Positions 49,078 to 58,186 are shown, numbered from the stretch's first letter. The stretch is DNA of 60,191 nt from Phycisphaerae bacterium (GCA_025924315.1 JAICIO010000028.1:1-60191); one strand, 5' to 3'. Notes: a model not told the origin generated them from the letters alone. Made by a program: numbers and translations.

Positions 49078-49424
49078 GATGGCTCCAATCTGGCAGCACT
49101 GAGACGGCCTTAAAGCCTGACGGACAACAGTTTAGCAAAGCAGCAAACCGTCGGCTGATCCGATTTCACACCATTCCGTATTATACCATCCGAACGGGCG
49201 GTTGCCCTTTCGATGTCACCGATTTCTTTTCGCGTACATTTCCCCACGCTGGTGATTGGTGATTGATGCGTGAAACAGTCGAGTATTGATGATGATTGAT
49301 TGTTGATTAACAAGAACGCGCGTGGATTAATCACTTATCAATAATCAATAGCCCCGTCACGCACCAATCACCAATCACCACGCCCCACATCACCGATTCG
49401 CACTCTTTACGGTAAACTTCCCCC
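49078..49424. other. 347-bp spacer holding a large palindromic repeat
   Basis: No credible gene. The right part is the TGATTGGTGATTG dyad (49251-49380). The left part is AT-richer and would hold the promoter of the 71-residue gene; TATAAT-like matches are weak. Confidence 0.6.
49251..49380. repeat. Nested dyad of GGTGATTGGTGATTG / CAATCACCAATCACC
   Basis: Outer arms GGTGATTGGTGATTG (49251-49265) and CCAATCACCAATCACC (49364-49379), with an inner dyad of TGATGATTGATTGTTGATTAA against TTAATCACTTATCAATAATCAATA. A relative of 7646-7716. Confidence 0.75.
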
Positions 49425-50675
49425 ATGAGTAAACTCGCGATTCACGGCGGAAAGAAGGCCGTGCCGGACGGGTGCATCAAAACCTGGCCGCCGATCAACG
49501 ACGTCGATCGGCAATATGTGATGGCGTCGCTCGAGCAGTCGAACCACGCCTACGGTCCCAACTGCGCCGCGTTCGAAAAAGAGTTCGCGGCGTGGAACAG
49601 CAACCAATTCGCCATCACGACCAACAGTGGCACGGCCGCGCTGCACATGGGCGTGGCCGCGTGCGGGTGCGGCGCGGGCGATGAAGTGCTCGTCACCGCC
49701 TATTCCTGGTCGAGCTCCGCGACGTGCATCCTCCACGCCAACGCTATTCCTGTGTTCGTCGACATCGATTTCGACACGATGAACATGGACGTGTCGAAGA
49801 TCGAGGCCGCCATTACTCCCCGAACGAAGGCGATTGTTGCGGTTCATCTGCACGGTCTCGCGCTCGACATGGATCGGCTCATGAGAATCGCGCGCAATCA
49901 CAACCTTAAGGTGATCGAAGACTGCTGCCAGTCGCATGGCGCTACCTTCAACGGCAAAAAGGTCGGCACGTTCGGCGACTGCGCCGCCTTCAGCTTCAAC
50001 CAGAACAAATGCCTCTGCTCCGGCGAAGGCGGGATGTTCGTGACGAACGACGAAGAGATCCTCAATAAAGCGAGAATGATCTGGTCGTTCGGCGAAACGC
50101 GCAGCCCGAGCGAATCGCGCGATTACCATGCCTACGCGCTGGGTTGGATGTATCGCAACAACGATCTGACGGCGGCGTTCGGACGATCGCAGCTCACGCG
50201 ACTCACGGAATACATCGCAGCGCAGCGCTCCAACGCGTCGGTGCTTTTGCGAGAATTGAATGGCGTAAAGGGCCTCATTCTCCCGACCGAACCGCCGAAG
50301 CACGGACACAACTACTACAATTTCACTTCTCGCATCGACTCCGAAGTTCTCGGCTGGAAAGATCACCCCGCAAAGTTGCGCGAGCTGATCATGAAAGCCT
50401 TGCAGGCGGAGGGAACCCAGGTCGGCGTGTGGCAGCAATTCATCCTCCCGGCGATGACCGTCTTCCAGGCGAAAAACGCCTTCGGAAAAGGCAGCCCGTG
50501 GTCCCTCGGCGGACCGGTCGACTACAACCCTGCGCGCTTTCCCGTCGCGCAAAAGCACACCGACTCTCACTTCGGCATGACGACACCGCTCCGCGCCCCC
50601 AATGGTGAAGAGCAAGCCAAGCGCGTCGCGGAGGGGATCCGAAAGGTCTTCGAGAACGTCGGCGATCTCGTTTGA
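49425..50675 (+). CDS. DegT/DnrJ/EryC1/StrS-family sugar aminotransferase
   Basis: 416 residues. PLP-dependent transfer of an amino group to a keto-sugar, usually for surface polysaccharides. TTNSGTAALHMGVAACG is the PLP-phosphate site, VIEDCCQSHGATFNGKKVGT holds the Asp and Gln that contact the cofactor, and AFSFNQNKCLCSGEGGMF holds the Schiff-base lysine before GEGG. Length is normal. No sugar-nucleotide genes are adjacent, so the pathway is unknown. An IR-flanked cassette follows its stop by only a base or two. Confidence 0.93.
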   Translation: MSKLAIHGGKKAVPDGCIKTWPPINDVDRQYVMASLEQSNHAYGPNCAAFEKEFAAWNSNQFAITTNSGTAALHMGVAACGCGAGDEVLVTAYSWSSSATCILHANAIPVFVDIDFDTMNMDVSKIEAAITPRTKAIVAVHLHGLALDMDRLMRIARNHNLKVIEDCCQSHGATFNGKKVGTFGDCAAFSFNQNKCLCSGEGGMFVTNDEEILNKARMIWSFGETRSPSESRDYHAYALGWMYRNNDLTAAFGRSQLTRLTEYIAAQRSNASVLLRELNGVKGLILPTEPPKHGHNYYNFTSRIDSEVLGWKDHPAKLRELIMKALQAEGTQVGVWQQFILPAMTVFQAKNAFGKGSPWSLGGPVDYNPARFPVAQKHTDSHFGMTTPLRAPNGEEQAKRVAEGIRKVFENVGDLV

Positions 50676-50676
50676 T

Positions 50677-50768
50677 CGGGAGGGCGAGGCTCCGGCCGAG
50701 CCGAATCTCCGTGGGGTGTGGTTCACCACGCCTCATTTCGGCGAACGGTGTGGTGAACCACACCCTAC
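50677..50768. repeat. Left arm of a GGGAGGGCGAGGCTC element plus a GGTGTGG twin-hairpin element
   Basis: 50677-50703 is one arm of the element also found inside the cytochrome gene. 50711-50768 is a twin hairpin with stem GGTGTGG-TTCA-CCAC, ending in CCACACCCTAC, the same plan as the GGTCCGC family with a different, compensated stem. Confidence 0.8.
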
Positions 50769-50785
50769 AAGAAAGATTCCTCCCA

Positions 50786-51205
50786 ATGGGATGGAAACAA
50801 GACCAGTTTCTGCCGCCAGTTGCTGGGATAACCGCCGTCGTCGAAAGTGGACTCAGGCCAACCATCGCGCAAGTGTTGAGCGAATACGGGATAACTCGCA
50901 TACGCGGTGAGATCCGTGTTTGGGTCGGTCAAACTCCTCAGGACCTACACCATCCGCTTGATCCTTCGCCCTCGTCTGATGCAATCCTCGGCGAAATGCG
51001 GTTGCGATTTCGTAGAACGGTCAAGCCTTCGCGACAACTCTATTTCGCGCAGTTAAAACTCGTGCGCACGGAAACCCCGGCCACGGTTACTGACCTGATC
51101 ATTCGAGGCGAAATCGATTCATCCGTCGAGCCGGCGCTCGTAAAGACCACGTCGTGCACGGTTATTCACAATCGTTTTGATTGGATCGATCCAGCCCGGC
51201 TCTAA
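50786..51205 (+). CDS. Hypothetical protein framed by the arms of a palindromic element
   Basis: 139 residues from the ATG at 50786 (weak SD AAAGATT). No family recognised. The composition is normal for a folded protein: ITRIRGEIRVWVGQTPQDLH, LRFRRTVKPSRQLYFAQLKL and VTDLIIRGEIDSSVEPAL look beta-rich. It is flanked by 50677-50703 and the complementary arm at 51211-51235, as if it were cargo in the loop of one palindrome, or had displaced the core of a repeat. Confidence 0.55.
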   Translation: MGWKQDQFLPPVAGITAVVESGLRPTIAQVLSEYGITRIRGEIRVWVGQTPQDLHHPLDPSPSSDAILGEMRLRFRRTVKPSRQLYFAQLKLVRTETPATVTDLIIRGEIDSSVEPALVKTTSCTVIHNRFDWIDPARL

Positions 51206-51210
51206 CCCGC

Positions 51211-51235
51211 GGCTCGGCAGGAGCCTCGCCCTCCC
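51211..51235. repeat. Right arm of the GGGAGGGCGAGGCTC element
   Basis: GGCTCGGCAGGAGCCTCGCC then CTCCC, complementary to 50677-50703, about 510 bp away. The core is replaced by a hypothetical gene and a second element. Confidence 0.8.
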
Positions 51236-51266
51236 ATTTGCCTTGCTTCGCCGTTAGGTTATTCGC

Positions 51267-52544
51267 ATGCCGATTCGCGCCGCCTGCGTTGAAGTTGATA
51301 TCTCTCCCGAACTCCCCATCGAAAAGCCCGGATGGCTGATCAAGATCCTCGCGACGAAGATCGAAGATCCGGTGTTCGCGAAAGTCGCGGTGATGGAGGC
51401 GGATGGCGTTCGCGTGGCCATCGTTTCGATCGATGTGCTAAGCATTCGATGGCCGCAGGTGGAGGCGGTTCGCGATGCGGCGCAGTCGCTGGGCATTCCG
51501 CGGGAAAATGTGCTCGTCGCGGCGACGCACAATCACACGGGCCCGGCGGTCTCGAGCGCCGGCCTCGGTCGGCGGGATGAGAAATATGTCGCGTTTATGG
51601 TTGAACGCATCGGCGATGCGCTGCGGCGCGCGGTGGAAAAACTCGCGCCGGCGCGACTATCCGCTGGCTCTGGGATCGAAGCGCGCGTGTCCGGGATTCG
51701 GCGGATGATCATGCGCGATGGCTCGGTGCGCACGCATGCTCCGCCGACGCCGGAGATCCGTTGTCCGGAAAGCGTGATCGATCCGGAAGTCGGCCTGATA
51801 CGCATCGACGACCAACAGGGCAATACCATCGGCGTGATCGTCAACTTCGCCTGCCATCCGGTACACCGCGGCGGCGAGCCGATCATCTCCGCGGGTTGGC
51901 CGGGCGTGATGTCGAATTCGATCAAGGCTTCGCTCGGGAATGACGTCGCTGTGCTCTTCCTCAACGGCGCATTCGGCGACGTGCATCATCAAAGCTCGCT
52001 CGTGCCGGGTTATGTTGACACGAAAGAGAATGTGGGCCAGACCCTCGCCGCGACCGTGCTCAGCACGCTACCGACACTTTCACCCATTGAGCGACCCTCG
52101 TTCGCCGGGTCGACGAAGACGATTCAAATCCCGCTGCGGGACATCGATGGCCCGTTCGGCACAAACATGCCCCGCCGCCAGCGCTTCGCGAAGGATGAGG
52201 TTTACGAAGAGCTGATCGCGCGGCTTCGCGCCAAGAAAGCGAAGCGCGATCACGTGCTGGCGACGATGCAGTCGCTGTGGATCGATCCGCAGACGGCGTT
52301 GGTCACGATCCCGGGCGAGCCGTTCAGCAAGATCGGTTTCGATCTGAAATTCGCCAGCCCATTCAAGAACACATGGGTCGTCGGCGCCGCCGGCGGAATG
52401 ATCGGCTACATCCCGACGCGCGAAGCGTTCACGCGCGGTGGATATGAATGCACGCTCTCGATGGGCAGCAAGCTCGATCCGTCAGCGGCGGAGAGGATCA
52501 CGCAAACTGGAATTCAATTGCTGAGAGATGCCGTCGCGAGGTAG
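51267..52544 (+). CDS. Neutral ceramidase-like (ceramidase_alk) protein
   Basis: 425 residues. Matches the neutral/alkaline ceramidase fold in its N-terminal domain: AACVEVDISPELP, VAVMEADGVRVAIVSIDVLS, VLVAATHNHTGPAVSSAGLG (His for the zinc and catalytic region), VNFACHPVHRG and LNGAFGDVHHQ. No signal peptide; it is much shorter than true ceramidases (~700 residues) and lacks their C-terminal Ig-like domain, so the substrate may be another amide or sugar ester. Similar short proteins are common in planctomycetes. The TAG stop lies in a degenerate GTAGGGT repeat end. Confidence 0.82.
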   Translation: MPIRAACVEVDISPELPIEKPGWLIKILATKIEDPVFAKVAVMEADGVRVAIVSIDVLSIRWPQVEAVRDAAQSLGIPRENVLVAATHNHTGPAVSSAGLGRRDEKYVAFMVERIGDALRRAVEKLAPARLSAGSGIEARVSGIRRMIMRDGSVRTHAPPTPEIRCPESVIDPEVGLIRIDDQQGNTIGVIVNFACHPVHRGGEPIISAGWPGVMSNSIKASLGNDVAVLFLNGAFGDVHHQSSLVPGYVDTKENVGQTLAATVLSTLPTLSPIERPSFAGSTKTIQIPLRDIDGPFGTNMPRRQRFAKDEVYEELIARLRAKKAKRDHVLATMQSLWIDPQTALVTIPGEPFSKIGFDLKFASPFKNTWVVGAAGGMIGYIPTREAFTRGGYECTLSMGSKLDPSAAERITQTGIQLLRDAVAR

Positions 52545-52556
52545 GGTTTGCTTCAG
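52541..52556. repeat. Degenerate end of a GTAGGGT element at the ceramidase-like stop
   Basis: GTAGGGTTTGCTTCAG keeps the foot, part of one stem and the TTCA loop; no partner follows. It provides the TAG stop codon of the preceding gene. Confidence 0.6.
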
Positions 52557-52601
52557 ACTTCGACGCGCTCAGTCGAGTCGCATACCACTCAGGGAGGCCT
52601 C

Positions 52602-53954
52602 ATGCGCTGGATCACAATCTTATGCGCCTGCATCGTCTCGACCGCGCTCTTCGCCGATGTGATCGTCAAATCAGGCGAGTCGATTCAGAAAGCAATCGAC
52701 GCGGTCGCCGACGGTTCGACCATCATCGTCGAAGCCGGCACTTATCCCGAACACCTCAATATCACGAAGGCGCTTACCCTGCGCGGCGCCGGATCGGACA
52801 AAACGATTCTAGAGCCCAAGGTCGAAAGCGTGCCGCTCACCGATGCGCAGAAGATCGACTTCGCGAATCGATTGCTCGCAGAGAAGAACGAGGAGCGGCA
52901 GCTTCAAATCGTCGCGGATTTTCTGCGCCATCCCACGCCGCCGACGATCGGCATTCAAGCGACCGCCGGTGTGACGATCTCGGGGCTGCGCGTGCGCGCA
53001 CCTGCGCCGAACAACGTCGGCGTAATGGGCAATGATTCGATCATCAACATCAATGGCGGGAAGACGAAGATTACCGATTGCGTGATTCTCGGGCCGTGCA
53101 TGAATGGAGTGACCATCGCGAACGCCGCGGATTGTGAGATCAGCCATTCGCTGATTGCCGCCTGCTGGGGCACGGGCGTGGTCATCGCCGCCGGCGATCG
53201 TTCGCGCGTTGCACGCACGCTCGTTGCCGCGCCGCTCCACGTGCAAATCGTTGAGAGCGACGTCCGCAATTGCTACTACGCAGGGATGACGATTCACGCC
53301 GAAGGCGTCACAGTCGAACGCTGCCGCGTTTCCGGCGCCGCCTGGCACGGCATCCGTTACGACAACTGTTCGCCGACGATTACCGATTGCGCGATCTTCG
53401 CCAACGCTCGCTGCGGCATTTATGCCTCCGGCAAGACGCATGGGACCATACGTGGAAATGTGTTCTGGAAGAATGAGATGGACGGCGTGTCGTGCTGGTT
53501 CGACAACACGGATGCGGTCGATCACAACACGTTCGTCGCGAATCTTCGGGAAGGCACAGCGATCCTGGGCAACGCGAAGCCGACACTGTCGGATAACCTT
53601 TTCGTGAACAATCCTGTCGCCATGCACCAGAATCAAATCGCGGATCGAAATGGCGGCGGAGGCGCAGGCGATCCGCAGCCGACACTGCGGGGCAATCAGT
53701 TCTGGAAGAATCCGAAACTCGTGCAGCGAATGCAGAAGGACGAGCCCGTGCCGGACGGAAGCTTGCAGACAGATCCGAAGCTGGCGAACGAGGCGGCGCT
53801 GGATTTCACTCCCGCGGACGCGAATGGGCCGGGCGCGCATCACGCGGCCGCGATCAAATCGCCGTGGGAGATCCTGCCGGAAGAAAAGTCGATCATCCCC
53901 GACACCGACACGCGCGATTATCAGCAATGGAAGAAGCCGGCGGGGATGCGATAG
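52602..53954 (+). CDS. Secreted right-handed beta-helix (PbH1) protein
   Basis: 450 residues from the ATG at 52602 (SD AGGGAGG). Signal peptide ITILCACIVSTALFA. GESIQKAIDAVADGSTIIVE then AGTYPEHLNITKALTLRGAG is the start of a pectate-lyase-like beta-helix, followed by many ~22-residue rungs (for example CVILGPCMNGVTIANAADCE, CAIFANARCGIYASGKTHGT, VSCWFDNTDAVDHNTFVANL) to about residue 350. Probably binds or cleaves a polysaccharide in the periplasm or outside; no catalytic triad can be named. It follows the ceramidase-like gene on the same strand. Confidence 0.88.
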   Translation: MRWITILCACIVSTALFADVIVKSGESIQKAIDAVADGSTIIVEAGTYPEHLNITKALTLRGAGSDKTILEPKVESVPLTDAQKIDFANRLLAEKNEERQLQIVADFLRHPTPPTIGIQATAGVTISGLRVRAPAPNNVGVMGNDSIININGGKTKITDCVILGPCMNGVTIANAADCEISHSLIAACWGTGVVIAAGDRSRVARTLVAAPLHVQIVESDVRNCYYAGMTIHAEGVTVERCRVSGAAWHGIRYDNCSPTITDCAIFANARCGIYASGKTHGTIRGNVFWKNEMDGVSCWFDNTDAVDHNTFVANLREGTAILGNAKPTLSDNLFVNNPVAMHQNQIADRNGGGGAGDPQPTLRGNQFWKNPKLVQRMQKDEPVPDGSLQTDPKLANEAALDFTPADANGPGAHHAAAIKSPWEILPEEKSIIPDTDTRDYQQWKKPAGMR

Positions 53955-53986
53955 CTTTACCCGCGACGGAGTCGCTGGGCTCTCTG

Positions 53987-54014
53987 GCGGGATTTTCTCA
54001 AACGAAAATCCCGC
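53987..54014. terminator. Perfect hairpin between convergent genes
   Basis: GCGGGATTTTC (53987-53997) and GAAAATCCCGC (54004-54014) make an 11-bp stem with a 6-base loop. It stands between the beta-helix gene and the convergent lipoprotein gene, a good position for a bidirectional terminator, though no long T-run follows. Confidence 0.6.
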
Positions 54015-54088
54015 GGGGGATGGGGATGCCATCCACCGCGGGCCGTGCTTTGGGGGCACGAAGCCGTCTCCACTCCGGAAGACACGGC

Positions 54089-54607
54089 TTATTTCATTGC
54101 GCCGGGACCGAACGAGCTGGGCGATTCGGCTCCGACCGGCGCGTTCATCGTCGGCGCGGGCGACTGCGACGGCGCGATTGCGCTGGCGGTCGACGTGTAC
54201 GTGCCCGGATTGTCGCCGTACTCAATCTTGATCTGCTCGTCGCTGAGGCCTTTGTCCTTCAGGTATCGGACGACCGATTCCTCGCGCTGCTTCGTCGTCA
54301 CGTCATCCTTCGGCAGCTGGATGTAGACCGTGAACGGCTCATTGACGTCGTCGTCCTGCATCATGAGGTCGAGCTTCTGTTCGCCGAGCGAGCCGAGGTC
54401 TTTGCCGTTGAAGTGCTGCGCGTTGAGCGTCGCATCATGGCGTGCGCCGGCGGCTTCCTGCGCGAGCATGAACTTCTCGCTGGCGCGCATTGTGTCGTTG
54501 GGGACGAAATCTTCGCCGTGCATGACGGGCGCGTTCTTGTCCTGCTCGCAGCCGCTCGCCAGGGCGAGCAAGGCGGCAAACACGATTGTGGGATACAGCT
54601 TGTTCAT
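54089..54607 (-). CDS. Putative lipoprotein downstream of the Tad genes
   Basis: 172 residues from the ATG at 54607. Lipobox LASGC (Cys ~20). The middle (HFNGKDLGSLGEQKLDLMMQ, EPFTVYIQLPKDDVTTKQRE and VVRYLKDKGLSDEQIKIEYG) looks like a small alpha/beta domain of the SPOR- or OmpA-like size, but no family can be claimed. The C-terminus is Ser/Ala/Pro-rich. It is the last gene on the minus strand after tadC, across one palindromic element, so it may be a Tad-associated lipoprotein. Confidence 0.7.
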   Translation of the reverse strand: MNKLYPTIVFAALLALASGCEQDKNAPVMHGEDFVPNDTMRASEKFMLAQEAAGARHDATLNAQHFNGKDLGSLGEQKLDLMMQDDDVNEPFTVYIQLPKDDVTTKQREESVVRYLKDKGLSDEQIKIEYGDNPGTYTSTASAIAPSQSPAPTMNAPVGAESPSSFGPGAMK

Positions 54608-54701
54608 AGTCGTCTCCGTTCGTCTCATCGGGCGATTCCGTCGTCGCCATTACAGCCCAGGAAAATAAATAGCTCTCGTCCCTATTTTCTTCCGCTTTGT
54701 C

Positions 54702-54755
54702 GTAGGGTGTGCTTCAGCACACCGTTTGCGCGCGGTGTGCTGAAGCACACCCTAC
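54702..54755. repeat. Twin-hairpin element, GGTGTGC variant
   Basis: GTAG, GGTGTGC-TTCA-GCACACC, a short core of TTTGCGCGC, GGTGTGC-TGAA-GCACACC and CTAC. All stem changes from the GGTCCGC type are compensated. It lacks the GGTTA/TAACC boxes. Confidence 0.9.
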
Positions 54756-54761
54756 CGTCGC

Positions 54762-55688
54762 TTACTTCATGAAGTCCGAGTTCATCAGCTGGATCACGGT
54801 CGGTCCGGCCAGGACGATGAACGTCGCCGGGAAGATGAAAAGCACCAGCGGGAAGCTCATCTTCACCGAAGCCTTGGCGGCGAGTTCTTCGGCGGCAGCC
54901 TGACGCGAATTTCGCAGGGACTCCGCGTGAATTCGCAGCGCCGACGCGATGCTCGTGCCGAACCGATCCGCCTGAATCAACATCGCCGCGAGCGATTGCA
55001 GCGCCGGCGAACCGGTGCGCGTGCCGAGATTCTTCATCGCTTCCGATCGCGAAAGGCCGACACGCGTTTCCATGTGCGCGATGCCCAACTCGCGGCTGAG
55101 GTTCGGATGCGCCAGGCCCAGTTCCTGGCCGACGCGCTGCATAGCCGAGTCCACCGTCAGCCCCGCTTCGACGCAGACGACCATCAGGTCGAGCGCGTCC
55201 GGAAGGCCGAGCGTGAGCGCACGCTGATTGTTCTTGACCCGAGTCTTGAGCCAGAAGGTCGGGCCGAGGTAACCGATCAATCCGCCGAGCGAGAGGCCGA
55301 GAAACGTGTTGTCGACCGACTTGCCTACTGCGTAACCAATCGCCAGGCCCATGCAGAGGAAAATGACCTTAAAGCCGGTCATGACCTTCATCGCGCTGGG
55401 CGAATAAATGCCCGCGTAGCCGAGCTTCTTCCGCATGCTCGACTGACGTTCGCGCGTCTTGGGCATGAACGGCTCGGCGGCGGCCTGCCCGATTTTCTGC
55501 AGCATCGGGACCACTTCGTCCCTCATGCTGCGCTTTTCTTTATCGACGGTGGCGTTTGTGCCCGCGTCGCTCAGGCGGCTGCGCAGCAGTTTGTCGTCGG
55601 CATTGCCCATGAAGCTGCGCGATACCCAGTACACGACCGCAGCGATCGCGCCGAAGATGCAGACCACGAAAATGATTTGCGGATCCAT
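54762..55688 (-). CDS. tadC: TadC, inner-membrane platform protein of the Tad pilus
   Basis: 308 residues. GspF/PilC-type domain: NQRALTLGLPDALDLMVVCVEAGLTVD, with the conserved EAGL, then QADRFGTSIASALRIHAES. TM helices lie at the N-terminus (IIFVVCIFGAIAAVVYWVS), the middle (MTGFKVIFLCMGLAIGYAVG) and the C-terminus (FPLVLFIFPATFIVLAG). With TadB it forms the membrane base on which the ATPase acts. It follows tadB by 21 bp. Confidence 0.94.
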   Translation of the reverse strand: MDPQIIFVVCIFGAIAAVVYWVSRSFMGNADDKLLRSRLSDAGTNATVDKEKRSMRDEVVPMLQKIGQAAAEPFMPKTRERQSSMRKKLGYAGIYSPSAMKVMTGFKVIFLCMGLAIGYAVGKSVDNTFLGLSLGGLIGYLGPTFWLKTRVKNNQRALTLGLPDALDLMVVCVEAGLTVDSAMQRVGQELGLAHPNLSRELGIAHMETRVGLSRSEAMKNLGTRTGSPALQSLAAMLIQADRFGTSIASALRIHAESLRNSRQAAAEELAAKASVKMSFPLVLFIFPATFIVLAGPTVIQLMNSDFMK

Positions 55689-55709
55689 GTCGTCCTCTTC
55701 TCTTGCGCG

Positions 55710-56672
55710 TTACACGCGAACCGTCGTGATCTTTTTGATACAGAACAGGCCCATGATCGTCAGCAGGCCCGCGGCGCCGAGCAGCCACCGTCCGCCGGAC
55801 GTGTTCAACAACACGCCTGCGTACGACGGATTGAGCGTATAAGCAATCACGAACATTAAGCCCGGGAACGCGGCCAGAATGTAGCCGGTGAACCGGCCTT
55901 CCGCGGTCTTCGCTTTCACATGCTGCTGCAGGCGAATGCGCTGGCGGATCATTCCGCTGATGTTGTTGAGCACTTCCGACAAATCGCCGCCCGTCTGACG
56001 CTGAATCAGCACCGCCGTCACGAAGAAAGCGAAGTCGGTCGATTCGATGCGCGTCGACATGTGTTTGAGGGCGTCGTCGAGCGGTTGACCAAGGCTGTGC
56101 TCGTCATACGCCCGGCGAAATTCCTGCGACAACGGCTGAGGCAACTCTTCCGACATCATCTGCAGCCCGGTGCTCAAGCTGTGTCCCGCTTTGAGAATTC
56201 GCGAAAGGAAATCGAGCGCTTCGGGGAGCTGATCGGCCAGCATGCGCTGACGCTTGTTGCGACGCTGAGCAAGCGCGAGGAAAGGAATGTATCCGCCGAT
56301 CGCGCCGGCGATCGCGCCGACCGTGAATGAACGCGTCACGCCGGTGAGGATGATAAAACAGAAGCCGCACATCACCGCGGCGATCGTCAGAAACTTCGCG
56401 AGCGACGTTTCCGGAAACGCCTGGATCACACGGCGATGCAGTTGCTCCATCGGCGACCAGCGCGTGAGCAACCCGGAAATCCCCTTCACATCGGTCTGCA
56501 TCATGAGCGACCGATTCGTCATGCTGTTGAGATCGATGCGGTTTTCGGTGCTGAGGCGCTCCTGGAGCTTCTTGCGCTCCGGGTCCATCACGGCGGAGAC
56601 GATCTGCCACACGCCGAACACCAGCAGCGACCCAGCAATCGCGACGAGGATGAAGAGGAAATTGCCGTCCAT
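55710..56672 (-). CDS. tadB: TadB, inner-membrane platform protein of the Tad pilus
   Basis: 320 residues. N-terminal helix FLFILVAIAGSLLVFGVWQI; GspF domain DQLPEALDFLSRILKAGHSL and AVLIQRQTGGDLSEVLNNIS; C-terminal helices FPGLMFVIAYTL and WLLGAAGLLTIMGLFCI. A typical TadB. It is upstream of tadC and 92 bp downstream of tadA; the gap holds a GTCCCC hairpin. Confidence 0.94.
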   Translation of the reverse strand: MDGNFLFILVAIAGSLLVFGVWQIVSAVMDPERKKLQERLSTENRIDLNSMTNRSLMMQTDVKGISGLLTRWSPMEQLHRRVIQAFPETSLAKFLTIAAVMCGFCFIILTGVTRSFTVGAIAGAIGGYIPFLALAQRRNKRQRMLADQLPEALDFLSRILKAGHSLSTGLQMMSEELPQPLSQEFRRAYDEHSLGQPLDDALKHMSTRIESTDFAFFVTAVLIQRQTGGDLSEVLNNISGMIRQRIRLQQHVKAKTAEGRFTGYILAAFPGLMFVIAYTLNPSYAGVLLNTSGGRWLLGAAGLLTIMGLFCIKKITTVRV

Positions 56673-56735
56673 AACGATCTCGCTATCTGAATTTCGGCCA
56701 ATCCTTCAATCGTGCTTCGAACCCCGTCCGCCATC

Positions 56736-56766
56736 GAAATTAAAGGGGACAGTCCCCTTTAATTTC
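56736..56766. terminator. Perfect 31-base palindrome at the tadA stop codon
   Basis: GAAATTAAAGGGGAC, one base, then its exact complement. It spans the 3' end of tadA (stop at 56765-56767) and would form a strong hairpin in the tad transcript before tadB, perhaps reducing read-through into tadB/tadC. Confidence 0.65.
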
Positions 56767-58186
56767 AGCGCGCCTCGAGAATGCGTCGCGAAAAGAGCTC
56801 GGCAGGCAGCTTGATCCCGCGGTTCTCGATGCGATCCGCGCAGCGCGGCCGGATGCCGGTGCAGACGAATCGCCCCGTTGCATGACCGTCGCCATCCACG
56901 CCGTCTTGTTCGAAGTTGAACAGGTCGTGCATCTGGATCTGATCGCCTTCCATGCCAGTAATTTCGCTGACGCTCACGACCTTGCGGCGCCCGCCGGTCA
57001 GACGGCGCGCCTGGACAACCAGCTGAAGCGCGCCGGCGACCTGCTGACGCATGGCGCGAACGGGAATGTCGTACCCCGCCATCGCGACCATCACTTCGAC
57101 ACGACCGAGCGCATCGCGAGTATTGTTCGCGTGCACGGTGGTCATTGAACCGTCGTGGCCGGTGTTCATGGCCTGAAGCATGTCGAGGGTTTCGCCGCCG
57201 CGGCACTCGCCGATGATTACGCGATCCGGACGCATACGCAGACAGTTCTTCACCAGGTCGCGCTGCGTGACTTCGCCCTTGCTTTCAATGTTCGGGGGAC
57301 GCGTTTCCAATCGCACGACGTGCGGCTGCTGCAGCTGCAATTCCGCGGCGTCTTCGATCGTGATGACGCGTTCGTCGGCCGGGATATAACGCGAAAGACA
57401 ATTCAGCAGCGTCGTCTTACCGGAGCCGGTCCCGCCGGAAATGAGAATGTTGCAGCGCGCCTGCACAGCCGCAGCGAGGAAATCCATCACCGCCGGCGGA
57501 AATGCGCCGTGGCGGATCAGGTCTTCGAGCTGTAGCGGCTTGGCGCCGAACCTGCGAATCGACATCGCCGGGCCATCAAGCGCCAGCGGCGGAATGATCG
57601 CGTTCACGCGGCTTCCGTCCGCGAGTCGCGCGTCGACCATCGGGCTGATTTCGTCGATACGACGGCCCACGCGTCCGACGATTCGATCGATGATCTGCCG
57701 CAGGTGCTGATTGTCGCGGAACTGAACGTCGACGAGCTCCAGGCGCCCCTTCTTTTCGCAATAGATGCGATCGAAGCGGTTGACGAGAATATCGCTGATC
57801 AGTGAATCCTTCAGCAGCGTTTCAAGCGGGCCGAGGCCGAACGTTTCGTCCAGCACTTCGTCCATCAACTTGTCTTGTTCGCCCGAGCTGAGCAGGCCCT
57901 TTTCGTCGCGGCACAAATCGCGAATGAGCGCGCGAACTTCACCGCGGACGGTTTCGGGCGGCATCGTGCGCAGGTTCTGCATGTCCAGCCGCTCGACCAG
58001 CTGCTGGTGAATGCGAACCTTCAGCTGCTGCAGGTAGACCTGTCGTTCGCTCAGGGGGGTCGGAGCGGTGAACGTCGGCCGCGGCGGCATCACGACTGCC
58101 GGCTCGGGCACTGGAGCGTTCGCCGGTACGGTAACCGGCTTGTCCGCTACCGCTGCGTTCGAATTGCTGCGTGTGAAGAGTCCCAT
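56765..58186 (-). CDS. tadA: TadA/CpaF secretion ATPase
   Basis: 473 residues. GspE-type ATPase powering pilus assembly. The N-terminal ~45 residues are Pro/Ala-rich. Walker A is [11 protein letters not shown] (about 259-269), [12 protein letters not shown] holds the Asp box, and [23 protein letters not shown] is the Walker B/His box. Full length for CpaF. It is downstream of tadZ with a hairpin terminator-like element between. The C-terminal ~50 residues ([20 protein letters not shown]) are normal for the family. Confidence 0.95.
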   Translation of the reverse strand: MGLFTRSNSNAAVADKPVTVPANAPVPEPAVVMPPRPTFTAPTPLSERQVYLQQLKVRIHQQLVERLDMQNLRTMPPETVRGEVRALIRDLCRDEKGLLSSGEQDKLMDEVLDETFGLGPLETLLKDSLISDILVNRFDRIYCEKKGRLELVDVQFRDNQHLRQIIDRIVGRVGRRIDEISPMVDARLADGSRVNAIIPPLALDGPAMSIRRFGAKPLQLEDLIRHGAFPPAVMDFLAAAVQARCNILISGGTGSGKTTLLNCLSRYIPADERVITIEDAAELQLQQPHVVRLETRPPNIESKGEVTQRDLVKNCLRMRPDRVIIGECRGGETLDMLQAMNTGHDGSMTTVHANNTRDALGRVEVMVAMAGYDIPVRAMRQQVAGALQLVVQARRLTGGRRKVVSVSEITGMEGDQIQMHDLFNFEQDGVDGDGHATGRFVCTGIRPRCADRIENRGIKLPAELFSRRILEAR

